DNA of 32,652 nt from Rhizobiales bacterium 32-66-11 (lineage in GTDB: Bacteria; Pseudomonadota; Alphaproteobacteria; Rhizobiales; Xanthobacteraceae). The notes under the pieces were generated by a model, which was not told where the DNA came from, did not search any database, and saw only the letters and a list, made by a program, of their open reading frames with translations. Shown here piece after piece: positions 27,476 to 32,652 of this stretch. Location: contig NCEH01000018.1 of assembly GCA_002304505.1 (NCBI GenBank), positions 1 to 32,652 on the forward strand. Reading direction: 5' to 3'. Position 1 is the stretch's first letter; each line of letters opens with the position of its first letter. The translations under genes and the position numbers were made by a program.

Positions 27476-28039
27476 ATGAGCACCGACGCATTCGACCTTG
27501 CCGATCTCAAGCGCCGTATGCAGGGCGCGGTGGGCGTGCTGAAGCAGGAACTCGGCGGCCTGCGGACCGGCCGCGCGTCGGCCAGCCTCCTGGAGCCGAT
27601 CCAGGTGGACGCCTACGGCACCCACATGCCCATCAGCCAGGTGGCGACGGTCTCGGTGCCCGAGCCGCGTATGCTTTCCGTGCAGGTGTGGGACCGCTCC
27701 ATGGTCAGCGCGGTGGAGAAGGCGATCCGCGACAGCAATCTCGGCCTCAACCCCTCCACCGAAGGCCAGGTGATGCGCATTCGCATCCCCGAGCTGAACC
27801 AGGAGCGGCGCCAGGAAATGGTGAAGGTCGCCCACAAATATGCCGAGGCGGCCCGCGTTTCGGTGCGCCATGTGCGGCGCGATGGCATGGACCTGCTCAA
27901 GAAGCTCGAAAAGGACAGCGAGATCAGCGCCGATGACCTCGAGCGCTTCTCCACCCAGGTGCAGAAGGCGACGGACGAGGTGATCGCCGAATTGGACCAG
28001 ACCCTCGCCCACAAGGAAAAGGAAATCCTCTCGGTCTGA
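27476..28039 (+). CDS. frr: ribosome recycling factor
   Basis: Splits post-termination ribosomes together with EF-G. It has 187 residues (family 185-186), a three-helix-bundle protein mimicking tRNA shape. Diagnostic segments are [40 protein letters not shown], the hinge region and [20 protein letters not shown], with [19 protein letters not shown] near the end. The ATG at 27476 ([15 protein letters not shown]) follows AGGAA 6 bp upstream. An open frame back to 27326 is rejected as a start because it would add 50 low-complexity residues. uppS follows after a 28-bp gap. Confidence 0.97.
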   Translation: MSTDAFDLADLKRRMQGAVGVLKQELGGLRTGRASASLLEPIQVDAYGTHMPISQVATVSVPEPRMLSVQVWDRSMVSAVEKAIRDSNLGLNPSTEGQVMRIRIPELNQERRQEMVKVAHKYAEAARVSVRHVRRDGMDLLKKLEKDSEISADDLERFSTQVQKATDEVIAELDQTLAHKEKEILSV

Positions 28040-28067
28040 GGAGCATGGCATGAAGGGGGAAGGGGCC

Positions 28068-28838
28068 ATGTCGGTGCGTAACGGCGCCTCAGCGACGCCA
28101 GCCGCGGGTGGCGCGTGCATTCCGGTGCATGTGGGCGTCATCATGGACGGCAACGGGCGCTGGGCGACGGCCCGCAACCTTCCCCGGTTCGAAGGTCACC
28201 GGCGCGGGCTCGAGGCGCTGCGCCGGTGCGTGCGGGCGGCGCGTGAGATCGGCATCCGCTATCTCACCATCTACAGCTTCTCCAGCGAGAACTGGTCGCG
28301 CCCGGCAAGCGAGGTCTCGGACCTCATGGGCCTCCTGAAGCGGTTCGTTCGGCACGATCTGGCCGAGCTGCACAGCGCCAATGTGCGAGTCCGCATCATC
28401 GGCGAGCGGGCCGAGCTCGCCCGCGACATCTGCCAGCTGCTGGATGAGGCGGAGGCCCTGACCCGGGACAATACCGGCCTCACCCTGGTGGTCGCGTTCA
28501 ATTACGGCGGGCGGCAGGAGATTGCCGCCGCCGCCGCGCGTCTCGCGGCCGATGCGGTGGCCGGCAAGATCCGGCCGCAGGACATCAGCGCGGACATGAT
28601 CACCGCCCGCCTCGACACCGCCGGCATTCCCGACCCGGACCTGATCGTGCGCACCAGCGGCGAGCAGCGCCTCTCCAATTTCCTGCTGTGGCAGGGCGCC
28701 TATTCGGAACTCGTGTTCCTGCCCATCTATTGGCCCGAGTTCGATCACGCCGCGCTGGTGGGTGCCATCGAGGAATATGCCCGGCGTGACCGTCGGTTCG
28801 GCGGCATTGCCGCCCGCGCCGGCAGCGTGCGCACGTGA
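28068..28838 (+). CDS. uppS: undecaprenyl diphosphate synthase (cis-prenyltransferase)
   Basis: Adds isopentenyl diphosphate units in cis to farnesyl diphosphate, making the C55 carrier used for peptidoglycan and other envelope polymers. It has 256 residues. The catalytic aspartate is D27 in [12 protein letters not shown]. Other family motifs are [30 protein letters not shown] and the C-terminal [20 protein letters not shown] with [16 protein letters not shown] chose the ATG at 28068 because AAGGGGGAAGGGG lies directly upstream. An ATG at 28050 would add six residues. Its stop overlaps the cdsA start, so the two are translationally coupled. Confidence 0.97.
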   Translation: MSVRNGASATPAAGGACIPVHVGVIMDGNGRWATARNLPRFEGHRRGLEALRRCVRAAREIGIRYLTIYSFSSENWSRPASEVSDLMGLLKRFVRHDLAELHSANVRVRIIGERAELARDICQLLDEAEALTRDNTGLTLVVAFNYGGRQEIAAAAARLAADAVAGKIRPQDISADMITARLDTAGIPDPDLIVRTSGEQRLSNFLLWQGAYSELVFLPIYWPEFDHAALVGAIEEYARRDRRFGGIAARAGSVRT

Positions 28839-29647
28839 TCGGCGGAAAAGACCTCGGCCAGCGCACCCTTTCCGCCGCCATACTGGCGCCGCTCGTCCTG
28901 GCGCTGACCTGGTTCGGCGGCTGGCCGTTCGCGCTGATCTGGGCGCTCGCCGGCATCGCCATCGTCTATGAATGCGGCACTGTCGCGCGCGTTGCCCCGC
29001 GCCTGGCGCCGATCGCCATCGGCGGGGCGGCCGTGCTGGCCGCGAGCGCGGTGCTCGCAGCCACCGGGTCCGGGGCGGGGGCGACCATGATCTGCCTGGC
29101 CGGCGCGGTGCTGGCGATCCTGGTCGCGCGCGGCCGGATTTGGGCGGGAGCTGGAGTTTTATGCGGGGCGGTGGCGAGCCTGCCCATCGTTGCGCTGCGC
29201 GATACCGACCAATTGGGCCTCGTCGCCGTGCTGTTCCTCTATGCGGTGGTCTGGAGCACGGACATCGGCGCCTATTTCACCGGCCGCACCTTCGGTGGCC
29301 CCAAGCTGTGGCCGCGCCTCTCGCCCAACAAGACCTGGTCCGGCGCATTGGGCGGCGCGCTCTGCGGCATGGGGGCGGGAATCGCGCTGCTGCTTGCGGC
29401 GGGGCTTGTCTTCAACCCCATGTGGGTGGTGCTTGGCATCGTCCTAAGTGCGGTGGCGCAGTCGGGCGATCTTGCCGAATCGGCCTTCAAGCGGGCGTTC
29501 GGGGTGAAGGATGCCGGAAGCCTCATTCCCGGACATGGCGGCGTGCTCGACCGGCTGGACGGATTTCTCGCCGCGGTGCTGCTCGCCGGCCTGATCGGCT
29601 TTGCCCGCAACGACCTCGCCCCTGCGGCGGGTCTGCTTTTGTGGTAG
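28835..29647 (+). CDS. cdsA: phosphatidate cytidylyltransferase
   Basis: Integral membrane enzyme making CDP-diacylglycerol from phosphatidic acid and CTP, the branch point of phospholipid synthesis. It has 270 residues with about seven or eight hydrophobic segments. The CDS signature is complete near the C-terminus: [20 protein letters not shown] followed by GVLDRLDGF. The upstream [18 protein letters not shown] and [20 protein letters not shown] are also typical. The start is a GTG at 28835, overlapping the uppS stop by two bases (GTGA), with no ATG in frame nearby. dxr follows after 10 bp. Confidence 0.96.
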   Translation: MIGGKDLGQRTLSAAILAPLVLALTWFGGWPFALIWALAGIAIVYECGTVARVAPRLAPIAIGGAAVLAASAVLAATGSGAGATMICLAGAVLAILVARGRIWAGAGVLCGAVASLPIVALRDTDQLGLVAVLFLYAVVWSTDIGAYFTGRTFGGPKLWPRLSPNKTWSGALGGALCGMGAGIALLLAAGLVFNPMWVVLGIVLSAVAQSGDLAESAFKRAFGVKDAGSLIPGHGGVLDRLDGFLAAVLLAGLIGFARNDLAPAAGLLLW

Positions 29648-29657
29648 GTCTTCCCCC

Positions 29658-30830
29658 ATGACCGTCATTTCCATCCTCGGGGTCACCGGCTCGGTGGGCC
29701 GCAGCACGGTGAAGGTGCTGAACGAAGCGCCCGGGCGCTATCGCGTGGAAGCGGTGGCCGGCGGGCGCGATCCCCAGGCTCTCGCGCAGGTCGCGCGCGA
29801 TCTCAACGCTCGTTTCGCCGCCATCGCCGATCCGGCCAAGGGCGCGGAACTCGCCGATCTGCTCGCGGGCACGGGAATCGAAAGCGGCGCGGGTCCTTCG
29901 GCCATCATCGAGGCGGCCCAGCGCGAGGCGAATCTTGTGGTCGCCGCCATTTCGGGTGTCGCGGGCCTTGCGCCCACGGTCGCGGCCTTCGGGCCGGGCC
30001 GGCGGCTCGCGGTCGCCAACAAGGAATGCCTGGTGGCGGCGGGCGCGTTCTTCATCGCCGAAGCCGCGCGCACCGGCACCACCTTGCTGCCGATGGATTC
30101 CGAGCATAACGCCATCTACCAGGCGCTTGGCGCCGGGCCGCGCGCGGATGTGGAGCGGGTGACCATCACCGCTTCCGGCGGCCCGTTCCGCACCGCCCCG
30201 CGCGAGCAGATTGCGCGTGCCCGCGCCGCCGATGCGCTGAAGCACCCCAATTGGTCGATGGGCGCCAAGATCACCATCGATTCCGCCACCTTGATGAACA
30301 AGGGGCTGGAACTGATCGAGGCGCACCATTTGTTCGCGATTCCCGCGGCCCAGCTGGAAGCGGTGGTGCATCCCGAATCGGTGGTGCATGGCCTCGTCTC
30401 GTTCCGCGACGGATCGGTGGTCGCCGGTCTGGCGGTGCCCGACATGTGCGTGCCCATCGCCCATTGCCTCGGCTTTCCCGACCGGCTGGAAACCTCGTGC
30501 CGGCGGCTGGACCTCACCAAGGTGGGCCGGCTGACCTTCGAGGCGCCGGATCTCGAGCGATTCCCCGCCTTGCGCCTCGCCATGGAAGCCATGGAAGCGG
30601 GCGGAAGCGCCCCGACCATTCTCAATGGCGCGAACGAGATCGCCGTCGCGGCCTTCCTCGAGGGGGCGATCGGCATGTTCGGCATCGCGGCCATCGTCGA
30701 GGAGACGTTGGCGACGCTTCCCGCCGGCGGTCCGCCGGCCTCGTTGGCGGAGGCGTTGGCGCTGGATGCGCAGGCGCGCCGCGTCGCGGTGTCTCTGCTG
30801 CCGAAATATGCCGCAGCGGCGGTCGCCTGA
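29658..30830 (+). CDS. dxr: 1-deoxy-D-xylulose 5-phosphate reductoisomerase
   Basis: NADPH-dependent enzyme making 2-C-methyl-D-erythritol 4-phosphate, the committed step of the MEP isoprenoid pathway that supplies precursors to UppS. It has 390 residues. The NADPH-binding start is ILGVTGSVGRSTVKVL. The metal and substrate sites include ANKECLVAAGAFF, the PMDSEHNAIYQAL motif with D147 and E149, SGGPFR, WSMGAKITIDSATLMNKGLE with the following LIEAHHLF, and HPESVVHGLVSFRDGS. The ATG at 29658 is chosen by family N-terminus. An ATG at 29601 lies inside cdsA. A 198-bp gap follows with no recognised feature. Confidence 0.98.
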   Translation: MTVISILGVTGSVGRSTVKVLNEAPGRYRVEAVAGGRDPQALAQVARDLNARFAAIADPAKGAELADLLAGTGIESGAGPSAIIEAAQREANLVVAAISGVAGLAPTVAAFGPGRRLAVANKECLVAAGAFFIAEAARTGTTLLPMDSEHNAIYQALGAGPRADVERVTITASGGPFRTAPREQIARARAADALKHPNWSMGAKITIDSATLMNKGLELIEAHHLFAIPAAQLEAVVHPESVVHGLVSFRDGSVVAGLAVPDMCVPIAHCLGFPDRLETSCRRLDLTKVGRLTFEAPDLERFPALRLAMEAMEAGGSAPTILNGANEIAVAAFLEGAIGMFGIAAIVEETLATLPAGGPPASLAEALALDAQARRVAVSLLPKYAAAAVA

Positions 30831-31028
30831 GTGCGGTTGCGGACGATGATCGCATTCGCGCTTGCCTAAGTTTGCCGCAAAGGCATCCTAAGGCTCTGCG
30901 CTGGGGCATTCGGCCTCATCTCCTGTGGATCGCGAAGGGCGCACGGCGCGACCTTTGCCCAACATTCGGTGCCATCGGCTGCGCGGCGCTTCGCCACGGG
31001 CCGGCGCGGCGCGCGCGAGGAACGGACG

Positions 31029-32174
31029 ATGGAAGTGTTTGCGAGTCTGGGCGCCTGGGGCACCTCGCTCCTCGGCTATGTGGTGCCGTTCCTGTTCGTG
31101 CTGACCCTGGTGGTGTTTTTTCACGAGCTCGGCCATTTCTGGGTGGCGCGGCGCGCGGGCGTGCGGGTCCTGACCTTCTCCCTGGGCTTTGGCCCGGAGA
31201 TCGCCGGCTTCAACGACCGCCACGGCACGCGCTGGCGCCTCGCCGCGGTGCCGCTCGGCGGCTATGTGCGATTCTTCGGTGACGAGGACGCCGCGAGCAC
31301 GCCGAACACGGAAAAGCTGCGGCAGATGACCCCGCAGGAGCGCAAGGAAAGCTTCTTCTACGCGCCGCTGGCGTGGCGCGCCGCCATTGTCGCGGCCGGG
31401 CCGATCGCCAATTTCATCCTCGCGGTGGTCATTTTCTCCATGGTGTTCATGGTGTTCGGCCGCCAGGTGACGGCCCCGCGCGTGGATCAGGTGGCCACCG
31501 GCAGTGCCGCCGAGCAGGCCGGATTCGTGCCCGGCGACCTGGTGCTCTCCATCGACGGCACGCCCGTGGAGAGCTTCTCCGATATGCAGCGCATCGTCGG
31601 CTCCAATGCCGGCCAGGCCTTGAGCTTCAAGGTGGAGCGCGGCAATGCCGAGCTTTCGCTGACCGCGACTCCGCAATTGCGCGAGGTGAAGGACGCGTTC
31701 GGCAATGCGCACAAGATGGGGCTGCTGGGGATTTCCCGCTCGCTTGCGGCCGCCGATGTCACCACGCGCCGCTATGGCCCCGTGGAGGCGATCGCCATGG
31801 GCGGTCAAGAGACCTGGTTCGTGGTCGCGCGCACCTTCGATTATCTCGGCGGCCTGATCGCCGGGCGGGAATCGGCCGATCAGCTGGGCGGCCCGATCCG
31901 CATCGCCCAGGTGTCCGGGCAGGTAGCCACCTATGGAATCGGTGCGCTTCTCTCCCTCGCGGCGGTTCTTTCGGTTTCCATCGGACTTCTTAACCTCTTT
32001 CCCATCCCGCTGTTGGACGGGGGGCATCTGCTGTTCTACGCTGTGGAAGCGGTGCGCGGGCGGCCGCTCAGCGCCCGCACGCAGGACATCGGTTTTCGCA
32101 TTGGCCTCGCCATTGTGTTGATGCTGATGGTTTTTGCCACATGGAACGACGTGCTGCACTTGGCAACCATGTGA
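31029..32174 (+). CDS. rseP: site-2 intramembrane zinc metalloprotease RseP
   Basis: Cleaves membrane anti-sigma factors and leftover signal peptides within the inner membrane. It has 381 residues. The zinc motif HELGH is at residues 32-36 in the first helix, and the second metal motif NLFPIPLLDGGHLL has D330. A periplasmic PDZ domain (about 135-205, VDQVATGSAAEQAGFVPGDL) lies between the first and last helices. Only one PDZ domain is visible here, while E. coli RseP has two. The ATG at 31029 follows GAGGAACG. Upstream open frame to 30969 is unconserved. It sits before bamA, as in most proteobacteria, consistent with an envelope-stress role. Confidence 0.95.
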   Translation: MEVFASLGAWGTSLLGYVVPFLFVLTLVVFFHELGHFWVARRAGVRVLTFSLGFGPEIAGFNDRHGTRWRLAAVPLGGYVRFFGDEDAASTPNTEKLRQMTPQERKESFFYAPLAWRAAIVAAGPIANFILAVVIFSMVFMVFGRQVTAPRVDQVATGSAAEQAGFVPGDLVLSIDGTPVESFSDMQRIVGSNAGQALSFKVERGNAELSLTATPQLREVKDAFGNAHKMGLLGISRSLAAADVTTRRYGPVEAIAMGGQETWFVVARTFDYLGGLIAGRESADQLGGPIRIAQVSGQVATYGIGALLSLAAVLSVSIGLLNLFPIPLLDGGHLLFYAVEAVRGRPLSARTQDIGFRIGLAIVLMLMVFATWNDVLHLATM

Positions 32175-32343
32175 GGAAAGGGCCAGTCGTGGCGCAGCGG
32201 CCACGGTCGGCGGAAAAGCGGAAGCCGCTGGTGGGACAGGCGTTTGCAGTGCGGGGAAAAGCCTGTACAAGCGCCTCGACGGTGAGAATCCGAGCGCCCA
32301 GGCGCCCGGGTTTGAGAACAACGAATTCAAGGTTGCGCGCCAT
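32175..32343. other. rseP-bamA intergenic region
   Basis: A 169-bp gap containing one perfect hairpin, CGTGGC-GCAGCG-GCCACG (32188-32205), without a T-run. A direct repeat GCGCCC-AG-GCGCCC lies at 32294-32307. No convincing promoter is seen. AAGG at 32329-32332 is the likely bamA ribosome site, 11 bp before the ATG. Confidence 0.4.
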
Positions 32344-32652
32344 ATGACTGCTCGGGTCCGAGTCATCGTGAAACTGGCCGCCGTCCTCGGCATCGCGCTC
32401 AGCGCCGCGATGGCGACGACCGCCGGTTCCATCCTCATCGCCGGTCCCGCGGCCGCTCAATCCGCCTCGAGCATCGTGGTCGAGGGCAATCGCCGCGTCG
32501 ACGCGGCGACGATCCGGTCTTATTTCGCGGTAAAGCCAGGCGAGTCGCTCTCGCCCGCCAAGATCAACGAGGGTCTCGCGGCCCTCTATGCGACCGGCCT
32601 GTTCTCGGATGTGAACATCTCGCACCAAGGCGGCCGGCTGGTGGTGCGCGTG
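32344..32652 (+). CDS. bamA: outer membrane protein assembly factor BamA (3' end outside window)
   Basis: Start of the Omp85 protein that inserts beta-barrels into the outer membrane. 103 codons are visible and the frame runs off the window. Residues 1-40 form a signal peptide: basic start MTARVRVIVK, a hydrophobic core, and a likely cleavage site after AAA before QSASS. The first POTRA domain then begins with SSIVVEGNRRVDAATIRSYF and continues with ALYATGLFSDVNI, both hallmark POTRA1 sequences of BamA. The ATG at 32344 is the only one giving a complete signal peptide. The position after rseP is the standard order. Confidence 0.93.
   Translation, partial: MTARVRVIVKLAAVLGIALSAAMATTAGSILIAGPAAAQSASSIVVEGNRRVDAATIRSYFAVKPGESLSPAKINEGLAALYATGLFSDVNISHQGGRLVVRV

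Noticed and set aside
32243..32270. Promoter-like TTTGCA and TGTACA before bamA
   Set aside because: The spacing of about 15 bp is too short and both matches are weak.
30888..32438. Minus-strand open frame of 516 codons antisense to rseP and the bamA start
   Set aside because: It has shadow composition, whereas the + strand carries unmistakable HELGH, PDZ and POTRA sequence.

Overview
The window is a GC-rich (roughly 65 percent by eye) alphaproteobacterial chromosome segment. The short editing-less ProS, the class-I BirA without a DNA-binding domain, RNase J beside the complex I genes, a GTG-started DUF1467 protein, the C-terminally extended ribosomal protein S2 and the uppS-cdsA-dxr-rseP-bamA order all point to Hyphomicrobiales (Rhizobiales). 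My guess is a Xanthobacteraceae- or Bradyrhizobium-like lineage, but family level is inference. Almost every gene is core housekeeping, and there is no phage, IS element, CRISPR array, tRNA or rRNA.

Region 1 (1-11265) is the distal part of the NADH:quinone oxidoreductase (complex I) operon: nuoF (5' end cut off), a small coiled-coil ORF, then nuoG, H, I, J, K, L, M and N, all on the + strand. NuoF and NuoG are the hydrophilic electron-input arm, NuoI bridges to the quinone site, and NuoH, J, K, L, M and N form the membrane proton-pumping arm. Region 2 (11269-14461) continues on the same strand with birA, rnj (RNase J), mce (methylmalonyl-CoA epimerase) and a DUF1467 membrane protein, ending at a strong bidirectional intrinsic terminator (14543-14584). 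A 466-bp gap follows that may hold a short minus-strand transcript.

Region 3 (14928-18267) holds proS, lolC and lolD, tightly packed (prolyl-tRNA synthetase and the lipoprotein-release ABC transporter). A perfect 16-bp parS palindrome (ParB centromere site) lies just downstream, at 18283-18298. Region 4 (18456-24211) is mixed: a minus-strand half-size EamA transporter, dnaE (replicative polymerase alpha subunit), a GcvA-like LysR regulator, and a convergent, slightly overlapping enoyl-CoA hydratase gene on the minus strand.

Region 5 (24351-32652) is the translation and envelope cluster on the + strand: rpsB (GTG start, recognisable sigma70-like promoter), tsf, pyrH, frr, uppS, cdsA, dxr, rseP and the start of bamA. 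It links translation elongation and recycling, UMP phosphorylation, isoprenoid and undecaprenyl-phosphate synthesis, phospholipid synthesis, intramembrane proteolysis and outer-membrane protein assembly.

I found no convincing unknown multi-gene system. The items most worth a second look are the parS site beside dnaE, the coiled-coil ORF between nuoF and nuoG, three hairpins in the nuoI-nuoJ gap, the C-terminal extension of S2, a LysR-type T-N11-A palindrome between the enoyl-CoA hydratase gene and rpsB, and the possible minus-strand transcript next to the bidirectional terminator.
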